64,000 bases of DNA from an uncultured Eubacteriales bacterium (GTDB lineage Bacteria; Bacillota; Clostridia; Monoglobales; Monoglobaceae): NCBI GenBank assembly GCA_900545865.1, contig URAN01000001.1:1-64000 (forward strand). The letters are read 5' to 3'. Shown piece by piece: positions 51,349 to 60,737 of the stretch. The position numbers and the translations under genes are program-made. The notes beneath the pieces were generated by a model. That model was not told the origin of the DNA. It ran no database searches and saw only the letters and a program-made list of their open reading frames with translations. The stretch's first letter is position 1, and each line of letters opens with the position of its first letter.

Positions 51349-51443
51349 GCGCAATTCGGTATCCGATACACAAAATTTTACGGTGCGTTACCGCGCGTGG
51401 TATATTATGATTTGATTATACAATAATTTTATCTTTCCTCAAT

Positions 51444-51472
51444 TTGACAAAACGTTTGAAATCTGATAGAAT
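51444..51472 (+). promoter_or_regulatory. coaX promoter
   Basis: TTGACA (51444-51449), 17-nt spacer, TAGAAT (51467-51472). Confidence 0.7.
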
Positions 51473-51526
51473 ATATTCCGAGCTGTATTGTTATACCGAT
51501 TCAAACAGCATCAGTCAAAGAAAGGT

Positions 51527-51554
51527 AATTATCCTTAATATATTAAGGATAATT
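51527..51554. repeat. Perfect 28-bp palindrome in the coaX leader
   Basis: AATTATCCTTAATA followed directly by its inverse complement. Located between promoter and ribosome binding site, it could be an operator or a 5'-UTR hairpin limiting coaX translation. Confidence 0.7.
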
Positions 51555-51569
51555 CAAGGGTAAAATATA

Positions 51570-52334
51570 ATGATTCTTACAATAGATATAGGAAATACAA
51601 ATATTGTTCTCGGCGGATTCGATGATGAAAAACTGCGTTTTATCTCGCGGATTTCCACGAACGCAAAAAAAACGGACGCGGAGTATGCGACAAAACTCAA
51701 AAGCATTTTGAGTCTGTACGGCGTTGACGAGAGCGAAGTCAGCGGAGCGGCAATATCATCGGTTGTTCCGATTCTGACCCAAACAATGGCAAACGCGATA
51801 AAAATTGTTTTTAAGGTCAAGGCGGTTATTGTCGGTCCGGGGATAAAAACGGGAATAAACTTGCTTGCGGATAATCCGGCACAGGTCGGCGCAGACTTGA
51901 TATGCGCGTGTGTTGCGGCGGCAAAGCTGTATACGCCGCCCGTTTTGATTATCGATATGGGTACGGCAACAAAGTTTATGCTCGTTGACGAAAGTAAATC
52001 GTTTACCGGTGTTTCGATTATGCCGGGGGTCGAAATTTCTCTGAAAGCATTAACGGGCGGTGCGGCACAGCTTCCGCAAATCAGCCTTGTTCCGCCCAAA
52101 AAGCTGCTCGGAACAAACACGATTGATTGTATGCGTTCGGGAATAATATACGGAAACGCAGCGATGCTTGACGGTATGATTGACCGTATCGGCGATGAGG
52201 TCAAAAGCGAACTTACCATTGTCGCAACGGGAGGGCTTTCGAGGTCGATAATCCCGTATTGCCGACACGATGTTATACTCGACGATGACCTTATTTTAAA
52301 AGGACTTTTAATCATATATAACAAGAACAAATAA
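51570..52334 (+). CDS. coaX: Type III pantothenate kinase
   Basis: First step of CoA synthesis from pantothenate; the type III enzyme is not inhibited by CoA. 254 residues. ASKHA fold: N-terminal TIDIGNTNIVLG, GADLICACVAA near 108, IDMGTATKFMLVD near 130, SIMPGVEISLKAL near 150, and TGGLS near 222. AAGGGT precedes the ATG. Followed by pth and mfd on the same strand. Confidence 0.96.
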   Translation: MILTIDIGNTNIVLGGFDDEKLRFISRISTNAKKTDAEYATKLKSILSLYGVDESEVSGAAISSVVPILTQTMANAIKIVFKVKAVIVGPGIKTGINLLADNPAQVGADLICACVAAAKLYTPPVLIIDMGTATKFMLVDESKSFTGVSIMPGVEISLKALTGGAAQLPQISLVPPKKLLGTNTIDCMRSGIIYGNAAMLDGMIDRIGDEVKSELTIVATGGLSRSIIPYCRHDVILDDDLILKGLLIIYNKNK

Positions 52335-52375
52335 TATAACCGATGCCGAAAGATTCGGCAGATAAGGAGATAAAG

Positions 52376-52939
52376 ATGTATTTAATAGCAGGTCTGGGCA
52401 ATCCCGGACGAGAGTATGTCGGCACACGCCACAATATTGGGTTTGAGGCGGCGGACGCATTATGCTCAAAATTTGATATAAAATTCAACAAAGAAAAATT
52501 CCGCGCCGTTTTCGGAAGCGGAACAATTGCGGGTGAAAAGGTGATTGTCGCCAAGCCGCAGACATATATGAATCTGAGCGGCGAGAGCATCCGCGAACTT
52601 GCCGAGTGGTATAAAATCGACAGCGAGAATATAATAATAATGTATGACGATATATCCCTGCCTGTCGGAAAGCTGCGCATCCGCGAAAAGGGCAGCGCGG
52701 GCGGACACAACGGAATAAAAAATATTATATATCAGTTAAAAACCGATGTTTTTCCGCGAATAAAAATAGGAATGGGTATGCCCCAAAATCCCGAATATGA
52801 TATAAAGGACTATGTTTTGGGGCATTTTTCGAAAGAAGAAACCGAAATCCTTATAAAGACCGTGGTTCGGGCGGTCGGAGCGGTTGAGGAAATCATTTCA
52901 TCGGGCGCAAAGTCGGCGATGAATAAGTTCAACGGCTGA
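52376..52939 (+). CDS. pth: Peptidyl-tRNA hydrolase
   Basis: Releases tRNA from stalled peptidyl-tRNA. 187 residues. GLGNPGREYVGTRHNIGFE near 6-24 with catalytic His, KPQTYMNLSGES near 61-72, DDISLPVGKLRIREKGSAGG near 90 and HNGIKNI. The ATG at 52376 follows AAGGAG at 6 nt. Pth-mfd adjacency is typical of Firmicutes. Confidence 0.97.
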   Translation: MYLIAGLGNPGREYVGTRHNIGFEAADALCSKFDIKFNKEKFRAVFGSGTIAGEKVIVAKPQTYMNLSGESIRELAEWYKIDSENIIIMYDDISLPVGKLRIREKGSAGGHNGIKNIIYQLKTDVFPRIKIGMGMPQNPEYDIKDYVLGHFSKEETEILIKTVVRAVGAVEEIISSGAKSAMNKFNG

Positions 52940-52975
52940 ATTCAAAAAATATATTAATGTGAGATTTGATTTATT

Positions 52976-55900
52976 ATGAGTGTATTTTTGAATATTATGG
53001 AAGAGCTTGCCGAGTTTTCGGAGCTGTCCGAGAGTATAAAATCAAATATAAGCCCAATCAGCGTGTCGGGTGTGTCGGAATCCGTTATGGCACACCTTGT
53101 TTTTTCTGTATGCGAAAAGTTAAAAAGCGGCGGATTGGTGATTGCACGTTCCGACAGCGAGGCGCAAAAGCTGTACAAAGATTTGTGTGCTTTTGCCGAC
53201 CGCGACAGGGTTTTGTTTTATAACAAGACCGAGCTTACCTTGTATGACACCGAGGCAAAAAGCCGCGATACATCAACGCTCAGACTTTCGGTGCTGAACA
53301 GGTTTGTACAGTCGGAAAAGGAAAATAAAAACGATTTAATCATCGTGACATCGCCCGATGCTCTGTTGAGCGTAACTTTTCCGCGCGACAGATGGGATAA
53401 GGCCTGTTTCCATCTTGATGAGGGTGATGAAATCGAGCTTGACGAGCTGGCGAAACGGCTCGTCAAGCTCGGTTATACGAGAGAAGATACGGTCGAGGGC
53501 GTCGGACAGTTCAGCATAAGAGGCGGTATTGCCGATGTTTTTCCGTGCGGCTGTGAAAATCCTCTGCGTATCGAATTTTTTGACAATGAGGTTGACTCGA
53601 TTCGTATATTCGATGCCGAAAGCCAGCGCACAATTGAACGTGCGGACGGGTTTGACGCCGTTCCGTCAAAAGAGCTTGTCTTGGATGACGCCGAGACGGC
53701 GGCGCTGATAGCTAAGCTGAAAGAAATACGTAAAAATCTCGATACCTCGATTGAGCGGCAAAGCCGATGCTCTGCCGCGCTTTCGCGCGATATTGAGCGG
53801 CTCGAACAGAATAAAAGCTTTCCGTCCCTTGATATGTATATTCCGTATATATATCCGAACCGAAAACCAACGCTGATTGATTATATTCCGAACGGTTTTA
53901 TTGTGTTTGCGGATGAAACCGAAAGGATTTTTGAACGTCTTGATGTGATTGAACGCGAACGTTCGGAGACGATTATATCAATGTATGAGTCGGGTAACGC
54001 TCCGCAGCCTTGCGGAGAGTACACCGAGAACAAAACAGCCGCACTTAAAGAACTGTTGATGCGGCGTTTTGTCGAGCTCAGTGCGCTTTCGCATTACGGA
54101 AACGAGGTAAAGCCCAAGCGAAGCTATAACATAGAATCGAGAACCTTGACGGGATTTAACGGAAATGCAGAGTTTTTTAAAGATACCCTTAAATATTATA
54201 AGGATAATAAGTATCGGACGATAATCTTGGCAGGAACGCCCGAGCGTGCAAAAAATATGCAGCTCAGGCTTGAGGATGACGGAATTGTTTCGTCGTATCA
54301 GAGTGTGCCGACCGCATTGCCCGAGAGGGGCGGAATTGTCATTTGCGGCGGCTCGATAAGCCGCGGCTTTGAATATCCGCTCATCCGCACGGCGATAATA
54401 GGCGACAGAGAAGTATTCGGAAGTGAGCGAAAACGCCGCAAAAAGCCGCTGTACCGGGGTAAAAAAGGCGATAAAATTTCTGATTTTACCGTATTGAATC
54501 CGGGGGATTATGTTGTCCACCGAAACCACGGAATAGGCAGGTTTGACGGCATTGAACAATTGAGCGTTGACGGCGTGCGCAAGGATTATTTAAAGATTAT
54601 ATATAAAGACGGCGGAAGTCTTTATGTCCCGACCGACCAGCTCGATATGGTCTATAGGTATGACAAATCGGACGGAGCAAGGGTCAGACTTAACACCCTC
54701 GGCGGAGCTGATTGGGCAAAGACGAAACAGCGTGTCAAGGCTGCGGCGGCGGATATGGCGAAAAAGCTGATTGAGCTTTATGCCAAGCGTGCCAATATGC
54801 CCGGTATCGCGTTTGCGCCCGACACCGAGTGGCAGCACGATTTTGAGGCGGCGTTTCCGTATGATGAAACGGATGACCAGCTGCGCAGCATCGATGAGGT
54901 TAAGGCTGATATGGAAAAGCCGCACCCGATGGACAGGTTGCTGTGCGGAGATGTCGGGTACGGGAAGACCGAGGTTGCTCTGCGTGCCGCATTTAAGGCG
55001 GTAATGAGCGGTTATCAGGTCGCGTATCTCGTTCCGACAACCATACTTGCCAACCAGCACTATAACACGTTTAAACAGAGAATGATGGAATACCCCGCCG
55101 AAATCCGAATGCTTTCGAGATTTTGTACGGCGGCGGAGCAAAAAGAGGTGTTTAAAAAGCTGGCGACCGGTGAGGTCGATATTGTTATTGGTACGCATAA
55201 GCTGTTTAACAAAGAATTAAAGTTTAAAAAACTCGGGTTGCTTATAATCGATGAGGAACAGCGTTTCGGCGTTGCACACAAGGAAAAAATCAAAGCCCTG
55301 AAAGGTGATGTTGATGTCCTCACTCTTTCGGCAACACCGATTCCGCGAACTCTGCATATGTCGCTCAGCGGCATTCGGGATATGAGCATAATAAATCAAC
55401 CGCCGGGCGAACGTCATCCCGTTGAAACTTATGTTATGGAATACGAACCGAATGTGATAAGAGAGGCGATGGAGCGCGAGCTTTCGAGAGGCGGACAGGT
55501 CTATTATCTCTATAACCGTGTTGACGGAATATATAAAGCGGCAAACCGTATAGCCGAGATGCTGCCGCAGGCGCACGTTGCGGTCGCTCACGGAAAGATG
55601 AGCGAGAACGAGCTTGAATCCGTTATGATGGATGTATCTGACGGAGAGGTAGATATTCTTGTTTGCACAACCATTATCGAAACGGGTTTGGATATTGCAA
55701 ACGTGAACACCATTATAATAGAAAACGCAGACAGGCTCGGGCTTGCGCAAATGTATCAGCTCAGAGGAAGAGTGGGGCGCAGCAATCGGCTTGCTTATGC
55801 GTATCTCACGTTCAGGCGCAATAAACAGCTTAGCGAGGAATCGGAAAAGCGTTTGCTTGCAATGAAAGAATTTACCGAATTCGGTTCGGGATTTAAGATT

Positions 55901-56515
55901 GCGATGCGCGACCTTGAAATTCGCGGAACGGGCAACCTGATAGGTGCGGAACAGCACGGACATATGGAAAGCGTAGGTTATGAAATGTATTGCCGCCTTT
56001 TGGAAGAGGCGGTAAGCGAACAAAAAGGTTCGTATATCAAAACGGCGGAAACATCAATTGACCTGCCCGTTTCGGCGTATATTGGCGACAGCTATATAAC
56101 CGACCACAGCCGCCGAATAGGTGCGTATAAGAGAATCGCGTCAATCACCGACCGTGGTGGTTGGTTTGACGTTTATGATGAGATAGAGGACAGATTCGGA
56201 ACGGTTCCTCAATCGGTTTCGAATTTGATGGAAATAGCTTTGATTAAAAACTATGCGTCAAAATTCGGCATATCCGATATAACGGGCAGAGCCGATGAAA
56301 TTCTTATGAAGTTTGACGGCGAGTGTACGCCCGATTTACAAAATGCGATAACGCTTATGAACGAGATGCCCAAAAAACTGTTTTTGACAAATCCGTCAAA
56401 CCCGACGCTGCATTATAAAATAAAACGACCCGCGCCCAACGGCGAAACCAAGTATTTAAAAGAAATATGTGATATTACGGCGAAAATCTGCGGTGCGGAT
56501 GACGGGAATATATGA
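52976..56515 (+). CDS. mfd: Transcription-repair coupling factor
   Basis: ATP-dependent translocase removing stalled RNA polymerase and recruiting UvrA. 1179 residues. UvrB-homology module (QFSIRGGIADVFP near 180), RNA-polymerase interaction domain (DYVVHRNHGIGRFDGIE near 510), RecG-like motor with Walker A GDVGYGKTE near 657, IDEEQRFG near 760, and IIETGLDIANVNT plus QLRGRVGRSNR near 905-945, and a C-terminal TRCF domain. Start ATG follows a weak GAGATTTGA site, 36 bp after pth. Confidence 0.97.
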   Translation: MSVFLNIMEELAEFSELSESIKSNISPISVSGVSESVMAHLVFSVCEKLKSGGLVIARSDSEAQKLYKDLCAFADRDRVLFYNKTELTLYDTEAKSRDTSTLRLSVLNRFVQSEKENKNDLIIVTSPDALLSVTFPRDRWDKACFHLDEGDEIELDELAKRLVKLGYTREDTVEGVGQFSIRGGIADVFPCGCENPLRIEFFDNEVDSIRIFDAESQRTIERADGFDAVPSKELVLDDAETAALIAKLKEIRKNLDTSIERQSRCSAALSRDIERLEQNKSFPSLDMYIPYIYPNRKPTLIDYIPNGFIVFADETERIFERLDVIERERSETIISMYESGNAPQPCGEYTENKTAALKELLMRRFVELSALSHYGNEVKPKRSYNIESRTLTGFNGNAEFFKDTLKYYKDNKYRTIILAGTPERAKNMQLRLEDDGIVSSYQSVPTALPERGGIVICGGSISRGFEYPLIRTAIIGDREVFGSERKRRKKPLYRGKKGDKISDFTVLNPGDYVVHRNHGIGRFDGIEQLSVDGVRKDYLKIIYKDGGSLYVPTDQLDMVYRYDKSDGARVRLNTLGGADWAKTKQRVKAAAADMAKKLIELYAKRANMPGIAFAPDTEWQHDFEAAFPYDETDDQLRSIDEVKADMEKPHPMDRLLCGDVGYGKTEVALRAAFKAVMSGYQVAYLVPTTILANQHYNTFKQRMMEYPAEIRMLSRFCTAAEQKEVFKKLATGEVDIVIGTHKLFNKELKFKKLGLLIIDEEQRFGVAHKEKIKALKGDVDVLTLSATPIPRTLHMSLSGIRDMSIINQPPGERHPVETYVMEYEPNVIREAMERELSRGGQVYYLYNRVDGIYKAANRIAEMLPQAHVAVAHGKMSENELESVMMDVSDGEVDILVCTTIIETGLDIANVNTIIIENADRLGLAQMYQLRGRVGRSNRLAYAYLTFRRNKQLSEESEKRLLAMKEFTEFGSGFKIAMRDLEIRGTGNLIGAEQHGHMESVGYEMYCRLLEEAVSEQKGSYIKTAETSIDLPVSAYIGDSYITDHSRRIGAYKRIASITDRGGWFDVYDEIEDRFGTVPQSVSNLMEIALIKNYASKFGISDITGRADEILMKFDGECTPDLQNAITLMNEMPKKLFLTNPSNPTLHYKIKRPAPNGETKYLKEICDITAKICGADDGNI

Positions 56516-56561
56516 TTTGGTTAAATTTTTGTTAAATTTTAAAAAATTTTTTAAAAAAGGG

Positions 56562-56590
56562 TAGATTAATTTTAAAAAGTATTGTATAAT
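56562..56590 (+). promoter_or_regulatory. Promoter of the PrsA-like gene
   Basis: TAGATT (56562-56567), 17-nt spacer, TATAAT (56585-56590). A 9-bp inverted repeat ATAAGTTAC-T-GTAACTTAT lies directly at the predicted start (56591-56609). Confidence 0.5.
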
Positions 56591-56659
56591 ATAAGTTACT
56601 GTAACTTATATATCTTTAAGAAAAAAATATATGAACTTAAACAAAGGAGAGGAATAACA

Positions 56660-58051
56660 GTGGATAACGAAAATAAGGATTTACAGGGGTCTGAAACAGA
56701 AATGACTCCGGAGGAAAAGGTACAGGCCGATATAAGCGCAAAGATTTCCGAGGCGGCGGAACCGCTCAAAGATGAAATCAATGAGGCTAATCAAGGCGAG
56801 GTTGCTTTGGACGATGAGACCGTTGAGAGCGGAGCGGCGGATGAAACGGCCGTGTTGAATGAGGACGGAACACCGATTGAGTCGGATGAGATGATTGATG
56901 TTAAGCCCGAGCCGAAGAAGGTGACGTTAAAGCTTTCTTCGTTCGTGACATCAACGGTTGCGGCGGTTTTGGTCGGTGCATTACTTATGTTTGCGGTTTA
57001 TCAGATGCCTGCGGCAAACAAGGCTTTGCCGGGCGGCTCTCAAAAAGCGGCAATGATAGAAGAGAGCGACGGCAGCAAGGTTGTTGCAACGGTAAACGGT
57101 GAAGAAATTACGGATTATGATGTAAGATACTATATCTACAGCGAGGCATCGGCATATGCGAGTGCGAACAGCATAAGCGAAGACCAAATTGGCGATTATG
57201 ACTGGGATCAAGAGGTTGACGGAAAGAAACTTTCCGACACAATCCGTGAAAAGGCTGTTGCTGATGCAATCGGTGAAGTTATAACACTTCAAAAAGGTGC
57301 GGCAAACAATATAACGCTCGATGAAACGACAGCGAATCAGATTGCCACACAGATTAGCACGCTTAAATCAACTTACGGCGAGGACGGTCTTGCACTCAGA
57401 GCAAGAACAATGGGTGTAAGCAGCGTTAAACAGTACGAAAAGATGTACAAAAAGGTTATGACTCTGCAATCCGTTCAGCAGGATATGGAAGAAAACGCGG
57501 ACAAATATTATCCCGAGGATAAGAGCGTTTTAAATGATTACAAACAGGACGGCAAGGCATCGGTAAAACACATTCTTATAAAGACAGACAGCTCATCGAG
57601 CGGTGACGAAAATGCTGATGCACAGCCGCAGGAGGACAAAAAGGCAAAGGCACAAGAGATTCTCGACAGAATTAAAAATGGTGAGGATTTTGACGCTTTG
57701 ATGAAAGAGTTCAACGAGGATACCGGCGAGACAGAAAAAGGTTATACCTTTACAGCGGGTCAGATGCAGCCCGAGTTTGAGGCGGCGGCATTTGCTCTTA
57801 ATCTTGATGAAGTGAGCGATTTGGTTCAAACAACCTATGGTTATCACATCATCAAGAGAATCCCCGGAATGTATGAGCTTCAGGCATACTGGGAAAATGA
57901 CAAGGACGCCAAGATAAAGAAAAAGGACAGCAAGATTGCCAAGATTTCGGTTAAAGACGTTATGAGTGACGTAAAGGCCGCAACGGATCAGCTTACGGCT
58001 GAACAAGCGGCTCAAAAATCAAGCGGCTCATCGAGTTCTTCGTCTAAATAA
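56660..58051 (+). CDS. Membrane-anchored PrsA/SurA-type peptidyl-prolyl isomerase
   Basis: 463 residues. A long, very acidic cytoplasmic N-terminus (about 1-85) is followed by one membrane span (SSFVTSTVAAVLVGALLMFA). The extracytoplasmic part has a SurA-N-like region starting VVATVNGEEITDYDV and a parvulin PpiC domain (SVKHILIKT ... GYTFTAGQMQPEFEAAAF ... GYHIIKRI) near 300-410. The end is Ser-rich. Probably folds secreted proteins such as the S-layer protein. The start is GTG at 56660, after AAAGGAGAGG; upstream codons in frame overlap the promoter. Unlike PrsA it has no lipobox and is a signal-anchor protein. Confidence 0.88.
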   Translation: MDNENKDLQGSETEMTPEEKVQADISAKISEAAEPLKDEINEANQGEVALDDETVESGAADETAVLNEDGTPIESDEMIDVKPEPKKVTLKLSSFVTSTVAAVLVGALLMFAVYQMPAANKALPGGSQKAAMIEESDGSKVVATVNGEEITDYDVRYYIYSEASAYASANSISEDQIGDYDWDQEVDGKKLSDTIREKAVADAIGEVITLQKGAANNITLDETTANQIATQISTLKSTYGEDGLALRARTMGVSSVKQYEKMYKKVMTLQSVQQDMEENADKYYPEDKSVLNDYKQDGKASVKHILIKTDSSSSGDENADAQPQEDKKAKAQEILDRIKNGEDFDALMKEFNEDTGETEKGYTFTAGQMQPEFEAAAFALNLDEVSDLVQTTYGYHIIKRIPGMYELQAYWENDKDAKIKKKDSKIAKISVKDVMSDVKAATDQLTAEQAAQKSSGSSSSSSK

Positions 58052-58070
58052 TAAATTTAAAAACCAAAAA

Positions 58071-58105
58071 AACAAAAAAGCCACATCGGCTTGCTTGTTT
58101 TTATG
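58071..58105. terminator. Convergent terminator between the PrsA-like gene and holA
   Basis: ACAAAAAAGCC-ACATC-GGCTTGCTTGTTTTT; A-rich left arm and T-rich right arm allow use in both directions. Confidence 0.7.
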
Positions 58106-58112
58106 TACGGAT

Positions 58113-59189
58113 TTAGCGTGATTCCAAAAGCTCGGCAACATACATTTCGACCGCTGCCCACGGGGCGAGTTTGCCCGACTTGCATTCCACATCATAGTAA
58201 AGACCTTTGTCTATCATCCGTTTTAAATAGCGTTCGTCAAAGTCGCGGCTTTTTGTTATTGTGTTGTTCACCGCAAAAGCAGGTCGCGGAAAATCAAAGT
58301 ACCCGCCAATCTCGGCGGAGGACAATCCGTCCTCTTTGAGCAGCTTACAGCACAAGAGCTCCGAAAGCTGGGTCATCATAATTCCTAAAATGTTATTCGG
58401 GTCGATTCGGACGCTTTTTCCGCTTGCGGTCTTTCGCTTTACGCTTTTTCCGCCTGCCACGCTTTCGAGATATTTAAGCTGTTCCCATGCCTTTGTGACG
58501 CGGCGGTCTATAACGCTGTTCACCATATCATAAACCAAAAAATCCACTGATTTTTCCACAACAGCGTCAATATCTTCACGAGTGATTTTATTTCGCTCAC
58601 CGGTATAATTAATCAGCTTGTCGCACGCCTGTTCGATTTCCGCCTGAGAGCGTGCGCAAAGGTTTACCAGATATAACATATCTCTGTCGGATGCTGATTT
58701 TTCCACAGCCCTGAACCGTTTTTCAACCCATACCATAAGCTCTTTTTCCGACATCTTATCAAAGATGACAATTCCGCCGCTGTCGGCTATAAACTTAACG
58801 TTTTTCAGTTTCTTTTTGTCAAAGTCAAGTTCGGTAAAGATGAGACAGGTATCGTCACTGACTTCTAAATTTTTTATAAGCTTAAAATCGTTGAGAACGG
58901 CATTGTTCAAAAGCCCCGAATTGCGGACGATTATCATCTTCATATCCGACATTTGCGGAAACTGTCGCACGGCGTCCGCAATATCGGCGGCGGAGACATC
59001 CGCGCCGAATTTAAAAAGATTAAAAGCCTCAGTTCCTTTTGCGATAATCTTTTTTTTGATTGCCGCAAGAGCGCTTTCAAGCCGATATTGTTCTTCGCCG
59101 TAAAATAAAAATATTCCGCCCATTGATTTGCTGCTTATTTTTTTGCTCAGCTCTTTTGGGGTAAGAGTTCCCTCGGGGTTTTTTGCCAT
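58113..59189 (-). CDS. holA: DNA polymerase III subunit delta
   Basis: Clamp-loader subunit that opens the beta ring. 358 residues. FLFYGEEQYRLESALAAIK N-terminus, QFPQMSDMKMIIVRN near 75, a three-domain AAA-type fold without a working Walker A, and a C-terminal helical collar. ATG at 59187-59189 has AGAGG at 8 nt; a GTG three codons upstream sits on the ribosome binding site. 20 bp downstream of the ComEC-like gene. Confidence 0.93.
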   Translation of the reverse strand: MAKNPEGTLTPKELSKKISSKSMGGIFLFYGEEQYRLESALAAIKKKIIAKGTEAFNLFKFGADVSAADIADAVRQFPQMSDMKMIIVRNSGLLNNAVLNDFKLIKNLEVSDDTCLIFTELDFDKKKLKNVKFIADSGGIVIFDKMSEKELMVWVEKRFRAVEKSASDRDMLYLVNLCARSQAEIEQACDKLINYTGERNKITREDIDAVVEKSVDFLVYDMVNSVIDRRVTKAWEQLKYLESVAGGKSVKRKTASGKSVRIDPNNILGIMMTQLSELLCCKLLKEDGLSSAEIGGYFDFPRPAFAVNNTITKSRDFDERYLKRMIDKGLYYDVECKSGKLAPWAAVEMYVAELLESR

Positions 59190-59209
59190 TTTTGTCACCT
59201 CTGATTCAG

Positions 59210-60088
59210 TTAGTTATTTGCGTCAAAATCATATGTTTCTATATCCAAAATATCGTTTTCGTTCAGCCTAATCTCAACGGTTCCGTCAAGGTCGGTTCTG
59301 AGAACGGGAATTTTCATTTCCGCAAATTCGGCAACCTTTTCTTTTGACGGCAGATTATAGCTGTTGTCTCTGCCGACACCGGTCAGGGCAAATCTCGGCT
59401 TGACTTTTTCTATAAATTCCTTTGAGGATGATGTCTTTGAGCCGTGATGTCCGACTTTTAAAATGTCAATATCCTTTATCATAATATCGTCCAGTTCCGA
59501 TTCGCATTTCTCGGTTGCGTCACCGGTGAAAAGAACGGAATTTTCGCCTATATCGCACCTCATAACGACCGAGTTATCATTTTCATCATCCGAGACTGTA
59601 TTGCCCGCACCGGTTGAAAGAACAGAGAAAAGCACGTTGTCTATATTTATCCTGTCGCCTTTTGAAACCGTTTTGATTTCCGTTCCGTGTTGGTTTGCGA
59701 GCTGTTCAAGCTTTTTGAATTCCTCGATTTTGTCGGCGCGGTCGCCGACATAAAGTGTTTTAATCTTAACGCCGTCATCCAAAAGCTCACAGATTCCGAC
59801 AAAATGGTCATCGTGCATATGCGATACAAAAGCGGCGGTGATTGTCTTGCACCCCTTTGTTTTCATAAGTGATGATAAAACATATGTGCCGCTGCCGGTA
59901 TTGCCGCCGTCTATTAAAATATTTTCGAAATGACGGGTTCTGATCAAAGACGAATCGCCCTGACCGACATCGGCAAAAATTATTTCGTTATATCCGCGGT
60001 CAACAAAAGTTACCCATACGGCGGCAACGGCGCATACAAGCGCAACAAAATATGACAGAATGATTAAATTTCGTGTCTTTGATGTCAA
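59210..60088 (-). CDS. Membrane-anchored ComEC-like metallo-beta-lactamase-fold hydrolase
   Basis: 292 residues. One N-terminal membrane span (about 7-28), then an MBL domain with ADVGQGDSSLI near 40, the metal motif SHMHDDHFVG near 90, GDATEK near 188 and VGHHGSKTSSS near 208. This is the C-terminal DNA-processing nuclease-like domain of the DNA uptake protein ComEC, without its large membrane channel. It sits directly before holA, where complete comEC lies in many Firmicutes. TTG start at 60086-60088, with GGAGG at 9 nt. Confidence 0.85.
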   Translation of the reverse strand: MTSKTRNLIILSYFVALVCAVAAVWVTFVDRGYNEIIFADVGQGDSSLIRTRHFENILIDGGNTGSGTYVLSSLMKTKGCKTITAAFVSHMHDDHFVGICELLDDGVKIKTLYVGDRADKIEEFKKLEQLANQHGTEIKTVSKGDRINIDNVLFSVLSTGAGNTVSDDENDNSVVMRCDIGENSVLFTGDATEKCESELDDIMIKDIDILKVGHHGSKTSSSKEFIEKVKPRFALTGVGRDNSYNLPSKEKVAEFAEMKIPVLRTDLDGTVEIRLNENDILDIETYDFDANN

Positions 60089-60132
60089 TTTGCTCTGCCT
60101 CCGTTTCCGTTCGGTATGAAATCCATTCCTAT

Positions 60133-60161
60133 ATTATAAATCATTTTGCGTAATTTGTAAA
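60133..60161 (-). promoter_or_regulatory. Promoter of the MBL-holA operon
   Basis: Minus strand TTTACA (60156-60161), 17-nt spacer, TATAAT (60133-60138). Confidence 0.7.
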
Positions 60162-60255
60162 GTAATATTTCACGTACCTGCACGGCTTTTGAATGAATTA
60201 ATTTGTTTGCTCATTCAAAAAGCGCGTCCGTGCCGCTGTTGGATTTTGCGCAAAA

Positions 60256-60302
60256 AGAAACTTCGGCAAGGCGATTAAATAATCATCAAACCGAAGTTAT
60301 GT
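60256..60302 (-). terminator. veg terminator
   Basis: Read on minus: AACTTCGG ... CCGAAGTT then TCTTTTT. Confidence 0.65.
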
Positions 60303-60335
60303 ACGTTTAAAATTACAGTATATTAAATTCCGTTC

Positions 60336-60605
60336 TTATTCGGCGGTGTTTTTCGGCTCGCAAACAATAAGTTCAACCGCCTTTGTCAAAACATCCGTAT
60401 AACTGTATGAAACACGCCGTCTGCTTGTGGGGACATCGTTTTGTTCGTCCAGCTTAACGGTAAAAATGCTCGGATATGTATTCTCAATAACGCCTTCACG
60501 AACTATAATCTGTTTCCGCCCCTGTTTTGATTTGAGTTTAACCTTGTTTCCAATATTGTCGGAAATCCCGCTCTTAATTTTGTTTAAATCATTTTGTATG
60601 TACAA
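60336..60605 (-). CDS. veg: Veg protein (biofilm-formation stimulator family)
   Basis: 89 residues. DLNKIKSGISDNIGNKVKLK, GRKQIIVREGVIENTYPSIF and RRVSYSYTDVLTKAVEL match the Veg family of Firmicutes, which in Bacillus subtilis influences biofilm gene expression. The start is probably TTG at 60603-60605, after AAAGGGTG; a longer frame upstream overlaps the promoter. Downstream of rsmA on the same strand, as in other Firmicutes. Confidence 0.88.
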   Translation of the reverse strand: MYIQNDLNKIKSGISDNIGNKVKLKSKQGRKQIIVREGVIENTYPSIFTVKLDEQNDVPTSRRRVSYSYTDVLTKAVELIVCEPKNTAE

Positions 60606-60633
60606 CGCAACAACACCCTTTCGTATTATTTCT

Positions 60634-60662
60634 ATTATATCACAAAATTTCAATTTTGTAAA
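60634..60662 (-). promoter_or_regulatory. veg promoter
   Basis: Minus strand TTTACA (60657-60662), 17-nt spacer, TATAAT (60634-60639). Confidence 0.75.
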
Positions 60663-60737
60663 TAGAAAAATACGATTATTTTACAATTTTTTTAAATTTA
60701 TGTTACAAAAATGGCCAAAATCAGTATAAATTGGTTG

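Noticed and set aside
51554..52330. Long open frame on minus opposite coaX
   Set aside because: It mirrors the coaX coding frame, has Ser/Ile-rich composition typical of an antisense frame, and has no ribosome binding site.
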